From Actinokineospora enzanensis DSM 44649 (lineage in GTDB: Bacteria; Actinomycetota; Actinomycetes; Mycobacteriales; Pseudonocardiaceae): a stretch of 64,000 bases of DNA. The position numbers were made by a program, and so were the translations under genes. Numbering within the stretch: the first letter of the stretch is position 1; each line of letters opens with the position of its first letter. The notes beneath the pieces are model-generated. The model was given only the letters and a program-made list of their open reading frames with translations. It made no database searches and was not told the DNA's origin. Location: NCBI RefSeq assembly GCF_000374445.1, contig NZ_KB894409.1, positions 1-64,000 on the forward strand, given 5' to 3'. Below are positions 24,109 to 33,900 of the stretch, one piece after another.

Positions 24109-25566
24109 TTGCAAGACGGTAGTGGCCGCATCGTGGTACGGAACCTGACCAAGCATTTCGGTCCGGTCGTCGCGGTGCAGAACCTGAGTTTCCAGGTCGA
24201 GCCGGGTACGGTCACCGGCTTCCTCGGGCCCAACGGCGCCGGGAAGACGACCACCCTGCGCATGCTGCTCGGCCTGGTGCGGCCGACGGCGGGCGAGGCG
24301 ACCATCAACGGCGCGCCGTTCGAGCGGCTGGGCAGCCCCGCGCGGGTCGTCGGGGCGGTGCTGGAGGCCCAGGGCTTCCACCCACGCCGCTCCGCGATCG
24401 ACCATCTCAAGGTGTACGCGTCCGCCATGGGCGTGCCCGACCACCGCGCGTTCGAGGTACTGCAGCTGGTCGGCCTGGGCGCGGCGGCCAAGCGCGGCGC
24501 GGGCGGGTTCTCGCTTGGCATGAAGCAGCGGCTGGCGCTGGCCACCGCGCTGCTCGGCGACCCGCAGGTGCTGGTGCTGGACGAGCCCGCCAACGGCCTG
24601 GACCCGGAGGGCATCGCCTGGCTGCGCACCTTCCTCAAGGCGTACGCGGCGGCCGGACGCACCGTGCTGATCTCCAGCCACCTGCTGGCCGAGGTCGAGC
24701 AGACCATCGACCACCTGGTGATCGTCAGCCGCGGCCAGACCGTCTACAACGGCGGCCTTGAGGAGCTGCGGCGGAGCCAGCGGACCCGGGTGCTGGTGCA
24801 GCCCGCCGACCCGGCCGCGCTGGTCACCGCGCTGCGGGAGGCCGGGATGGCCACCGTGGAGCAGCTGCCGGACGGCAGGCTCGCGGTGCTCGACTCGACC
24901 GTGCAGCAGGTCGGCGACGTGGCGGCCAAGGCAGGCATCGCGCTGTACGGGGTGCAGGAGGAGCGGGCCGACCTGGAGCAGCTGTTCTTCGCGCTGACCA
25001 GCGGCCAGTGGACCGGTCAGCCGCAGTCCGGCTACCCGGCGCCCGGTTACGGCGGTGGCTACGCGCAGCCTGCGGGTTACCCGCCCTACCAGCAGCAGCC
25101 CGGTGGTGTGCCGCCGTACCAGCAGCCTGGTGCCGCACCGCACTACCAGCAGCAGCCGGTGCAGGGGTTCCAGCAGACCTATCAGGGTCAGGCCGTGCCG
25201 GTTCAGCCGTACCAGCAGCCTGCTTCTCCTTACCAGCAGACGTATCAGCAGCCGCAGTACCAACAGCAGGCATACCAGCCGCAGCCGGTAGCGGACCCCA
25301 ACGCGGCCTCCCCCTACCAGCCGCCGGCAGTCACCACGCCGCCTCAGCAGCCGGTACTGCAGCCAGAGCCGGTTCAGCCCCTGGTCCACCAGCCGGAGCC
25401 TGTCCAGCAGCCGTTCCCGGTTCAGTCCGCGCCCGAGCCGGTCGCACCGGAATCCCAGAAGACCGCGGACCCGGCGGCCGCCCCGGCGCCGGTGGATCTC
25501 CCGGCGGCGCCACCGCCCCCGGAGGCATCGGGCCAGGACTCGACCGGACAGGAGGGCAAGGCCTGA
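24109..25566 (+). CDS. ABC transporter ATP-binding protein with Gln/Pro/Tyr-rich tail
   Basis: A nucleotide-binding subunit of about 485 residues. Walker A is GPNGAGKTT near residue 42, the signature FSLGMKQRLA is near 137, and Walker B is VLVLDEPANGLDPEG. ISSHLLAEVEQ carries the switch His, as in drug/bacitracin-type exporters. After about residue 300 comes a 180-residue low-complexity tail rich in YQQ, PPYQQ and PEPVQ repeats, probably disordered. GGAGGGGCC directly before TTG 24109 favours that start. ATG 24061 is an alternative without a ribosome site. The stop overlaps the permease start (TGATG). It energises the permease next door; the cargo is unknown. Confidence 0.85.
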   Translation: MQDGSGRIVVRNLTKHFGPVVAVQNLSFQVEPGTVTGFLGPNGAGKTTTLRMLLGLVRPTAGEATINGAPFERLGSPARVVGAVLEAQGFHPRRSAIDHLKVYASAMGVPDHRAFEVLQLVGLGAAAKRGAGGFSLGMKQRLALATALLGDPQVLVLDEPANGLDPEGIAWLRTFLKAYAAAGRTVLISSHLLAEVEQTIDHLVIVSRGQTVYNGGLEELRRSQRTRVLVQPADPAALVTALREAGMATVEQLPDGRLAVLDSTVQQVGDVAAKAGIALYGVQEERADLEQLFFALTSGQWTGQPQSGYPAPGYGGGYAQPAGYPPYQQQPGGVPPYQQPGAAPHYQQQPVQGFQQTYQGQAVPVQPYQQPASPYQQTYQQPQYQQQAYQPQPVADPNAASPYQPPAVTTPPQQPVLQPEPVQPLVHQPEPVQQPFPVQSAPEPVAPESQKTADPAAAPAPVDLPAAPPPPEASGQDSTGQEGKA

Positions 25567-26480
25567 TGGGCGCGCTGGTCAAGGCGGAGTTCCGCAAGAT
25601 CCTCACCACTCGGCTGTGGTGGGCGCTGATGATCCCGGCCGTCGCGGTCGGACTGCTGGTCGCCCTGCTCTGGGCGGCGGGCGCGGCCGACTTCGGGTCG
25701 GGCGTCGCCACCGGGTTCCGCGACCGCGGCCTGGACCTGCGCCCGTTCCAGGGCGAGATCTCGTGGTCGGTGCTGGCGCTGCCGCGCGCGCTGAACATGG
25801 CCGCGGTGCTGCCCATGGTGTTCGGCACCCTGGCCATCACCAACGAGCTGCACCACCGCACCATCACCACCACGTTCCTGACCGGGGCGCCGCGCGGCAT
25901 GGTGCTGGCCGCCAAGGGCGTCGCCTACGCGCTCTGGGGCGCGATCTTCGGCGTGGTGATCGCGCTGTCGGTCAGCCTCGGCACGCTGATCGGCTCCGGC
26001 GGCGACAACCTGCCCGACGCGGGCCCGTGGCTGCTGATCCTGGGCTCCGGCGTGCTCATGTGCGTGCTGTGGACCCTGCTCGGGCTGGGCGTCGGCGCGT
26101 TGATCGGGTCCTCGATCGGCGCGCTGGTGCTGCTGCTCATCTACTCGTTGGTGGTCGGCCCGCTCGGCGAGCTGCTGCTGTACACCACCAGCCGGGGCGG
26201 CCACGTCGGCGGCTTCATGCCCAACGGCTCGGCCAACGGGATCACCGGCTCCACCACCACGACGGTGCTGATGGACCAGATCAACGTGCTGTTGGTCGAT
26301 TCGGAGGACCAGGCGCTGTTCGCGGACGCGTACCGCGAGGTCGCGGACGCGGTGGTGCGGGTGGCCACCGGCGCGGCGGGCGCGTACTCGGCCTGGATCT
26401 GCGGCCTGATCTTCGCCGGGTGGACTGCTCTGTTCTACGGCCTCGGCTTCTGGCGCAACGCCCGCCGCGATATCACGTGA
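25566..26480 (+). CDS. ABC-2 type transporter permease
   Basis: A 304-residue integral membrane protein with about six hydrophobic segments (for example TTRLWWALMIPAVAVGLLVA near the N-terminus, ALWGAIFGVVIALSVSLG in the middle and ICGLIFAGWTALFYGLGFW at the end). The layout is that of single-polypeptide ABC-2 permeases. ATG 25566 overlaps the ATPase stop by one base, so the two subunits are made together. A DnaA-box-like cluster and a terminator follow. Confidence 0.85.
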   Translation: MGALVKAEFRKILTTRLWWALMIPAVAVGLLVALLWAAGAADFGSGVATGFRDRGLDLRPFQGEISWSVLALPRALNMAAVLPMVFGTLAITNELHHRTITTTFLTGAPRGMVLAAKGVAYALWGAIFGVVIALSVSLGTLIGSGGDNLPDAGPWLLILGSGVLMCVLWTLLGLGVGALIGSSIGALVLLLIYSLVVGPLGELLLYTTSRGGHVGGFMPNGSANGITGSTTTTVLMDQINVLLVDSEDQALFADAYREVADAVVRVATGAAGAYSAWICGLIFAGWTALFYGLGFWRNARRDIT

Positions 26481-26511
26481 GGTCTCGGTACCTGAGCGGT
26501 CGCTGAGAAGT

Positions 26512-26551
26512 TTGTCCACAGCCGTCGCACTTGTCCGTGGAGTTGTCCACA
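26512..26551. promoter_or_regulatory. Cluster of DnaA-box-like sequences
   Basis: TTGTCCACA occurs exactly at 26512-26520 and 26543-26551, with TTGTCCGTG at 26531-26539 between them. TTGTCCACA is the preferred DnaA box of high-GC actinobacteria. All are in the same orientation in the gap after the permease. DnaA binding is an inference from sequence. Confidence 0.55.
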
Positions 26552-26591
26552 GGCAGGAGCCGCCCACCCCCGTGGTGGGCGGCTCCTGCTT
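26551..26591 (+). terminator. Strong terminator after the ABC permease
   Basis: GCAGGAGCCGCCCACC (26553-26568) pairs perfectly with GGTGGGCGGCTCCTGC (26574-26589) around CCCGT, and one A-T and one G-T pair extend it outward. It ends only 14 nt before the next start codon. Confidence 0.85.
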
Positions 26592-26596
26592 AGTGT
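26591..26596 (+). promoter_or_regulatory. -10 element of a probable leaderless exporter transcript
   Basis: TAGTGT fits TANNNT and ends 7 nt before GTG 26604. No ribosome binding site fits between the terminator and the gene, so a leaderless mRNA is the simplest reading. Confidence 0.45.
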
Positions 26597-26603
26597 GGGC
26601 GGC

Positions 26604-29600
26604 GTGAACTCCTCTCCCGGCTGGATCCGCAGACTCGCCACCGCGTGTTGGCAGCACCGTGCGCTGGTGCTGCTGTCGCTGGTGGCATCGGTGGTGGGCG
26701 TCGGCTTCCAGGCCGTCGGCCCGCTGCTGACCAAGTTCGTGGTCGACGACGCGGTGGCAGGCCGCACGAACCGGCTCGGCTGGCTGGTCGCGGCGCTGGC
26801 CGGGCTGGAGCTGCTGACCTTCGCGGGTGCCTTCCTGCGCCGCTACGTTGGCGGCAGGCTGGCCCTGGACGTGCAGCACGACCTCCGCCAAGCCGTGTTC
26901 GGCGCGGTGCAGCGGCTGGACGGCGGCAAGCAGGACGCGCTGCGCACCGGGCAGGTGGTGTCCCGTTCGATCACCGACCTGCAGCTGGTGCAGGGCCTGT
27001 TGATGATGGTTCCGCTGTCGGTGGGCACGGTCGTGTTCGCGGTCATGGCGCTGACCGCGATGCTCTGGCTGTCGCCGCTGCTGACGCTGGTGTCACTGGT
27101 GGTCGTGCCCGCGGTGGCGGTGGTGGCGGGCAAGAGCCGGAAGCGGCTGTTCCCGGCCACCTGGTCGGCGCAGCAGAGCGCGGCCGATGTGGCGCAGCGG
27201 GTCGAGGAGACCGTCACCGGGGTGCGCGTGGTGAAGGGCTTCGGCCAGGAGGTACGCGAGGTCACCCGGCTGGAGAAGGCGGCGCGCAAGCTGTTCGCGG
27301 AACGGATGCGCTCGGCCCACCTGACCGCCAAGCCCGCCGCGACGCTGGTGGCGATGCCCGCGCTCGGCCAGGTGGGGGTGCTCGCGCTCGGCGGGTTCCT
27401 GGCGATGAACGGGCAGGTCACGCTGGGCACGTTCCTGGCGTTCGCGGGGTACGTGGCCAACCTGGTCGGGCCGACCCGGCTGCTGGCGGGCCTGCTGGTC
27501 AACGCGCAGCTGGCGCGGGCGGGCGTGGAGCGGGTCTACGAGCTGATCGACTCCCAGCCGGACGTGACCGACAAGCCGGACGCGGTCGACGTGCCCGCGG
27601 GCCCGGTGGCGGTGGAGCTGGACGCGGTCGGGTTCGGCTACACGCGCAGCGAGCCGGTGCTGGACGGGGTGAGCCTGCGGGTGTCGCCGGGCGAGACGCT
27701 GGCGCTGGTCGGCACCGCGGGCTCGGGCAAGTCCACGGTGTCGTTGCTGCTGCCGCGCTTCTACGACGTGCAGACCGGCGCGATCCGGGTGGGCGGGGTG
27801 GACATCCGCGACCTCCGGCTCGCCTCACTGCGCGGCGCGGTCGGGGTGGTGTTCGAGGAGGCGTTCCTGTTCTCCGACACCGTGCGCGCCAACATCGCCT
27901 ACGGCAGACCCGAGGCCACCGCGGCGGACGTGGAGGCGGCGGCGCGGGCGGCCCAGGCGCACGAGTTCATCACCGCCCTGCCACAGGGCTACGACACCGT
28001 GGTCGGCGAGCGCGGGCTGACGTTGTCCGGCGGGCAGCGGCAACGCGTGGCGCTGGCGCGCGCGCTGCTGTCGGACCCGCGGGTGCTGGTGCTCGACGAC
28101 GCGACCTCGGCGGTGGACACGGCCACCGAGTCGGCCATCCACGACACGCTGCGCGAGGTCACCGCCGCGCGCACCACGCTGCTGATCGCGCACCGGCGCT
28201 CCACGCTGGCGCTGGCCGACCGGATCGCCGTGCTGGATGGCGGACGGCTGGTCGACGTCGGCACGGACGTGGAGCTGACCATGCGGTGCGCGCTGTACCG
28301 GTCGCTGCTGGCCGGGCCGGGCGACGCGATCGAGGACCCGACCAGCCTGGCGGGCGACGACCTGGTGGCGGGCCAGGACGGCGTGACGGCCGCGCTGTGG
28401 CCCGCGGCGGAACCCGAGCAGGTCGGCGGGTCCGGCCAGGCGGCCCGGGTCGCGCAGGGGGCGATGGGTCCGGGTGCCGGGCGTGGTGGCCGGATGGGTG
28501 GCGGTCCCGACGCGCTGGGTGCGTTGCCGCCCACCGAGGAGCTGTTGGCCGACGTTGCCGCGCTGCCGCCCGCGCGGGAGGTGCCCGATCTGCGCGGCGA
28601 GGACCCGACCGCGCCCGATCCGGGGTTCCGGCTGCGCGGGCTGCTGCGGCCTGCCCGGTGGGCGATGGCGGTCGTGCTGGGGCTGGTGATCCTGGACTCG
28701 GTCACCTCGGTGGCGCTGCCCGCGCTGTTCCGACAGGGCGTCGACGACGGCGTGCTGACCGGGTCGCATACGGCGCTGGTGGTGGCGACGGTGATCGCGG
28801 CGGTGATCGTCGTGGTGATGTGGCTGAACACGGCCATCACCACGGTGTTGACCGCGCGGGTCGGCGAGCGGCTGCTCTACCTGCTGCGCGTGCGCAGCTA
28901 CGCCCACCTGCAACGGCTGGGGCTGGACTACTACGAGCGCGAGCTGGCCGGGCGGATCATGACCCGGATGACCACGGACGTGGACGCGCTGTCGACGTTC
29001 CTGCAGACCGGGCTCACCACGGCGGTCGCCAGCGTGCTCACCGTGCTGGCGGTGACGGTCGCGCTGCTGGTCACCGATGTGTCGCTGGGTCTGGTGGCGC
29101 TGGCCGTGCTGCCGGTGCTGATCGTCGCCACGGTGATCTTCCAGCGACTGTCCACGGTGGCGTACGCGGAGGCGCGCGAGCAGGTCAGCGCGGTCAACGC
29201 GGACATGCAGGAGAACGTGTCCGGGCTGCGGGTGGCGCAGGCCTACACCCGCGAGGACGTCTCAGCCCGGCGCTTCGCCGAGCGCAGCGACCTCTACCGG
29301 CGCACCCGGCTGCGCGCGCAGCGCTACATCGCCACCTACTTCCCGTTCGTGGCCATGTTGTCCGGGCTGGGACAGGCAGCGGTGCTGGTGGTCGGCGCGA
29401 ACCGGGTGGCCGAGGGCGACCTGAGCCCGGGTGTGCTGCTGGCGTTCCTGCTCTACCTGGGCCTGTTCTTCGCGCCGGTGCAGCAGCTGTCCGGTGTGTT
29501 CGACGGCTACCAGCAGGCGCGGGTGGGCCTGAAGCGGATCGGCGAGCTGCTGCGCACGCCCACCTCGGTGCGGCCGCCGGAGCGGCCGGTGCCGGTGCCC

Positions 29601-30380
29601 GCGCACCTGTCCGGCGAGGTGGAGCTGCGCGATGTCGACTTCACCTACCCGGGCACGGACCGGCCCGCGGTGTCCGGGCTGTCGCTGCGGGTGCGGTCCG
29701 GGGAGACGGTGGCGCTGGTGGGCGCGACCGGGGCGGGCAAGTCCACGGTGGTCAAGCTGATCGCCCGGTTCTACGACCCGACCGCGGGCGCCGTGCTGGT
29801 CGACGGCGTCGACCTGCGGACCTTCGACCCGTCGGCGTACCGGGGCAGGCTGGGCGTGGTGCCGCAGGAGGCGCACCTGTTCACCGGCGACGTGGCCCGC
29901 AACGTCGCCTACGGCGAGCCGGAGGCGCCACCGGCCCGGGTGGAGACCGCGGTGCGGGCGGTGGGCGCGCTGCCCACGGTCGCCGGGCTCACCGGCGGGT
30001 TCCGCCACCCGGTCGGCGAGCGCGGGCAGGGCCTGTCCGCCGGGCAGCGCCAGCTCGTCGCGCTGGCGCGGGCCGAGCTGGTCGACCCGGACATCCTGCT
30101 GCTGGACGAGGCCACCGCGGCGCTCGACCCGGCCACCGAGGCGGTGGTGCTGCGCGCGAGCGAGCACCTGGCCGGGCAGCGCACCACGTTCGTGGTGGCG
30201 CACCGGCTGGCCACCGCGGCCCGCGCCGACCGGATCGTGGTGCTCGACGGCGGCCGGATCGTCGAGGAGGGCACGCACGCCGAGCTGCTCGCCGCCGACG
30301 CCCACTACGCCCGGCTGTGGCGGCTGGGCACCATGGACCCCGGCGAGGAGGTGCCCCCGGAACCGGCGCCCGCGCACTGA
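26604..30380 (+). CDS. Fused double ABC exporter (TMD-NBD-TMD-NBD)
   Basis: A protein of about 1258 residues joining two ABC-exporter half-transporters, in the style of M. tuberculosis Rv0194. Membrane domain 1 covers about 20-310 and NBD1 about 340-570 with Walker A GTAGSGKST, LSGGQ and Walker B LVLDDATSA. A linker of about 90 residues follows. Membrane domain 2 covers about 690-960 and NBD2 1000-1230 with GATGAGKST, LSAGQ and LLLDEATAALD. NBD1 has Asp instead of the catalytic Glu and VVFEEAF instead of a Q-loop Gln, so site 1 is probably degenerate while site 2 hydrolyses ATP. Probably exports drugs or lipids; the substrate is unknown. The start was chosen by the leaderless -10. Confidence 0.88.
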   Translation: MNSSPGWIRRLATACWQHRALVLLSLVASVVGVGFQAVGPLLTKFVVDDAVAGRTNRLGWLVAALAGLELLTFAGAFLRRYVGGRLALDVQHDLRQAVFGAVQRLDGGKQDALRTGQVVSRSITDLQLVQGLLMMVPLSVGTVVFAVMALTAMLWLSPLLTLVSLVVVPAVAVVAGKSRKRLFPATWSAQQSAADVAQRVEETVTGVRVVKGFGQEVREVTRLEKAARKLFAERMRSAHLTAKPAATLVAMPALGQVGVLALGGFLAMNGQVTLGTFLAFAGYVANLVGPTRLLAGLLVNAQLARAGVERVYELIDSQPDVTDKPDAVDVPAGPVAVELDAVGFGYTRSEPVLDGVSLRVSPGETLALVGTAGSGKSTVSLLLPRFYDVQTGAIRVGGVDIRDLRLASLRGAVGVVFEEAFLFSDTVRANIAYGRPEATAADVEAAARAAQAHEFITALPQGYDTVVGERGLTLSGGQRQRVALARALLSDPRVLVLDDATSAVDTATESAIHDTLREVTAARTTLLIAHRRSTLALADRIAVLDGGRLVDVGTDVELTMRCALYRSLLAGPGDAIEDPTSLAGDDLVAGQDGVTAALWPAAEPEQVGGSGQAARVAQGAMGPGAGRGGRMGGGPDALGALPPTEELLADVAALPPAREVPDLRGEDPTAPDPGFRLRGLLRPARWAMAVVLGLVILDSVTSVALPALFRQGVDDGVLTGSHTALVVATVIAAVIVVVMWLNTAITTVLTARVGERLLYLLRVRSYAHLQRLGLDYYERELAGRIMTRMTTDVDALSTFLQTGLTTAVASVLTVLAVTVALLVTDVSLGLVALAVLPVLIVATVIFQRLSTVAYAEAREQVSAVNADMQENVSGLRVAQAYTREDVSARRFAERSDLYRRTRLRAQRYIATYFPFVAMLSGLGQAAVLVVGANRVAEGDLSPGVLLAFLLYLGLFFAPVQQLSGVFDGYQQARVGLKRIGELLRTPTSVRPPERPVPVPAHLSGEVELRDVDFTYPGTDRPAVSGLSLRVRSGETVALVGATGAGKSTVVKLIARFYDPTAGAVLVDGVDLRTFDPSAYRGRLGVVPQEAHLFTGDVARNVAYGEPEAPPARVETAVRAVGALPTVAGLTGGFRHPVGERGQGLSAGQRQLVALARAELVDPDILLLDEATAALDPATEAVVLRASEHLAGQRTTFVVAHRLATAARADRIVVLDGGRIVEEGTHAELLAADAHYARLWRLGTMDPGEEVPPEPAPAH

Positions 30381-30976
30381 ATCCCCAGCGCTGGCCGGAA
30401 ATAACCCACTGCGGCGAATTAGCGAAATGGCGGCTATTTCGGCGGGCGAACAATTCGACACCTTTGCCGGTCGGGATATCGACAGGCATCCCGACCAGCC
30501 GCAACGGACCGCGCGGGCGATCACCCCCGGGCGGCCGGGGTTTCCCGGGTGCCGGGTGGATCACGCACCGACCCGGTGCGCAATAAACCGTTTGCCCCGG
30601 TGACCCCTCGATGATCAAGCGGGCGCGGCCGCCGGGCATGCCCGGCGGACACCCGGGTACCCCATGGTCGGGCCCGACCGTTCGGCGTCCGCTCCGCGAG
30701 GTCAGGCGTACGGGAGACGACCATTCGGCGACCGTTCGGCGATCACCCCGCGGGGTGAATTCTCGGCGGGCGAACGGTGTCCCCGGGGCGAACGCACCCC
30801 GTTCCGCCCTGGTGCTTAGCGCACCTGATCGGTTCCTCAATCGATCCAGTAACCAGCGGCACACATGACCTCGAACACGGCAGGTTGGTTGAGTCACCAA
30901 CGTCCTGACCGGGGGACTAACCTGACGGGGAGCGAGTTCAGAACGAGATCGAGATGGATAGAGGCGAGAGCCAGCC
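30381..30976. other. Intergenic region upstream of kgd
   Basis: About 600 bp with no convincing gene. It holds the 20-bp palindrome at 30629-30648, three near copies of GACCGTTCGGCG (about 30,678-30,740) and presumably the kgd promoter, whose elements I could not place. Confidence 0.55.
30629..30648. repeat. 20-bp perfect palindrome
   Basis: CCGCCGGGCATGCCCGGCGG is self-complementary throughout. It lies between the exporter and kgd and could form a cruciform or hairpin; no known binding protein. Confidence 0.6.
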
Positions 30977-33900
30977 GTGTCCAGTAGTCCTGCGTCCCAG
31001 TTCGGTGCCAACGAGTGGCTCGTCGAGGAGATGTACGAGCAATTCCTCGCGGACCCGTCGTCGGTAGACCCCGCGTGGCACGACTTCTTCGCGGACTACA
31101 AGCCAACACCCCGGGCCGCGACCCAGGGTGCGGCGCAGGCGAAGACCACCGCGACCGCGGGTGACGCCGCCAAGGCCACCGCGGTCAACTCGACGCAGTC
31201 GGTGAAGTCTGTGGCTTCCGCGTCGTCCGTGGCTTCCGCGTCGTCGGGGGGAACGGCCACCAAGCCGCCCGCCTCCCCCAACGGCAAGGCGCCCGCGCCG
31301 GTGAGCAAGCCGAGCACCACGGCCGCGACCAAGGCCGCCGCGCCCGCGAAGTCCGCCGAGCCGGTCCGGCCCGCGAACAACGCCGCGCCCGCCAAGCCCG
31401 CGCAGCCGTCCGGCCCCGGTGGCGAGGAGGCCAAGCCGCTGCGCGGCGCGGCCGCCGCGATCGCCAAGAACATGAACGCCTCGCTGGCGCTGCCGACCGC
31501 GACCAGCGTGCGCGCGGTCCCGGCGAAGCTGCTCGCGGACAACCGCATCGTGATCAACAACCACCTGAAGCGGACCCGCGGCGGCAAGGTCTCGTTCACC
31601 CACCTCATCGGCTACGCCATGCTCCGGGCGCTTGAGGCGTACCCGAACATGAACCGGCACTACGCCGACATCGACGGCAAGCCGAACGCGGTCACCCCGG
31701 AGCACGTGAACCTGGGCCTGGCCATCGACCTGCCCGGCAAGGACGGCAGCCGCACCCTGGTGGTGGCCTCCATCAAGGGCTGCGAGGGGATGTCCTTCCA
31801 GCAGTTCTGGCAGGCCTACGAGGACCTGATCCGCAAGGCCCGCGGCGGCGCGCTGACCGCGGACGACTTCGCGGGCACCACCATCTCGCTGACCAACCCG
31901 GGCGGTATCGGCACCAACCACTCGGTGCCGAGGCTGCAGCCCAACCAGGGCACCATCCTGGGCGTCGGCGCCATGGAGTTCCCCGCGCCGTTCCAGGGCG
32001 CGAGCGAGAAGACGCTGATCGAGATGGGCATCAGCAAGATCATCACGCTGACGTCCACCTACGACCACCGGATCATCCAGGGCGCCGAGTCCGGCGAGTT
32101 CCTGCGCGAGATCCACCGCCTGCTGCTCGGCGAGGACGGCTTCTACGACGACATCTTCACCTCGCTGCGGATCCCGTACGAGCCGATCCGCTGGATGGAG
32201 GACTTCGCCGAGGGCCCGGTCGACAAGACAGCCCGGGTCATCGGCCTGATCGACGCCTACCGCACCCGCGGCCACCTGATGGCCGACACGGACCCGCTGA
32301 ACTACCGCCAGCGCAAGCACGAGGACCTCGACGTCCTCTCGCACGGCCTGACGCTGTGGGACCTCGACCGCGAGTTCCCGGTGGGCGGCTTCGCGGGCCG
32401 CGAGCGGATGAAGCTGCGCGACGTGCTCGGCGTGCTGCGCGACTCCTACTGCCGCACGGTCGGCGTGGAGTACACCTACATCCTCGACCCGGCGGAGCGC
32501 CGCTGGATCCAGGACCGGGTCGAGGTCGTGCACGAGAAGCCCGCGTCCGCGGTGCAGAAGTACGTCCTGTCCAAGCTGAACGCGGCCGAGGCGTTCGAGA
32601 CGTTCCTGCAGACCAAGTACGTCGGGCAGAAGCGGTTCTCGCTGGAGGGCGGCGAGTCGGTCATCCCGCTGCTGGACACGCTGCTGGACAAGGCCGCCGA
32701 GTACGAGCTGGACGAGGTCGTCATCGGCATGCCGCACCGCGGTCGGCTGAACGTGCTGGCCAACATCGTGGGCAAGCCGATCTCGCAGATCTTCCAGGAG
32801 TTCGAGGGCAACCTGGACCCGGGCCAGGCGCACGGCTCCGGCGACGTGAAGTACCACCTCGGCGCCGAGGGCAAGTACTTCCGGATGTTCGGCGACGGCG
32901 AGACCAAGGTGTCGCTGACCGCGAACCCGTCGCACCTGGAGACCGTGGACCCGGTGCTGGAGGGCATCGTCCGGGCGAAGCAGGACCTGCTGAACAAGGG
33001 CGACGCGACCGGCGTCGGCTTCTCGGTGCTGCCGGTCGCGCTGCACGGCGACGCCGCGTTCGCGGGCCAGGGCGTGGTCGCCGAGACGCTGAACCTGTCG
33101 CTGCTGCGCGGCTACCGCACCGGCGGCACCGTGCACGTGGTCATCAACAACCAGGTCGGGTTCACCACCGCGCCGGAGCACTCGCGGTCCTCGCAGTACG
33201 CGACGGACGTGGCGAAGATGATCCAGGTGCCGGTCTTCCACGTGAACGGCGACGACCCGGAGGCCTGCTACTGGGTGGCGCGGCTGGCCATGGACTACCG
33301 GCAGACGTTCAACAAGGACGTCGTGATCGACCTGGTCTGCTACCGCCGCCGCGGCCACAACGAGGGCGACGACCCGTCCATGACCCAGCCGGGCATGTAC
33401 GACATCATCGACACCAAGCGCAGTGTGCGTAAGGGCTACACCGAGGCGCTCATCGGCCGCGGCGACATCTCGGTCGAGGAGGCGGAGAAGGCGCTGCGCG
33501 ACTTCTCCAGCCAGCTGGAGCACGTGTTCAACGAGGTGCGGGAGCTGGAGAAGCACCCGATCTCGCCGAGCCCGTCGGTCGAGTCCGAGCAGCAGGTCCC
33601 GGTCAAGCTCGCCACCGGCGTCGACCGCTCGGTGCTGGAGCGCATCGCCGACGCGCACACCGGCCTGCCGGACGCGTTCACCGTGCACCCGCGCGTCAAG
33701 CCGGTGCTGGAGCGCCGGGAGAAGATGGCCCGCGAGGGCGGCATCGACTGGGCGTTCGGCGAGCTGCTGGCGTTCGGCTCGCTGAACCTGGAGGGCCGCA
33801 TGGTCCGCCTGGCGGGCCAGGACTCGCGCCGCGGCACCTTCACCCAGCGGCACGCGGCCGTCATCGACCGCAAGACCGGCCGCGAGTACCTGCCGCTGCA

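Noticed and set aside
26645-30586. A 1313-codon frame overlapping the ABC exporter in another frame
   Set aside because: Gly/Arg-rich out-of-frame reading. The exporter frame has all expected motifs.
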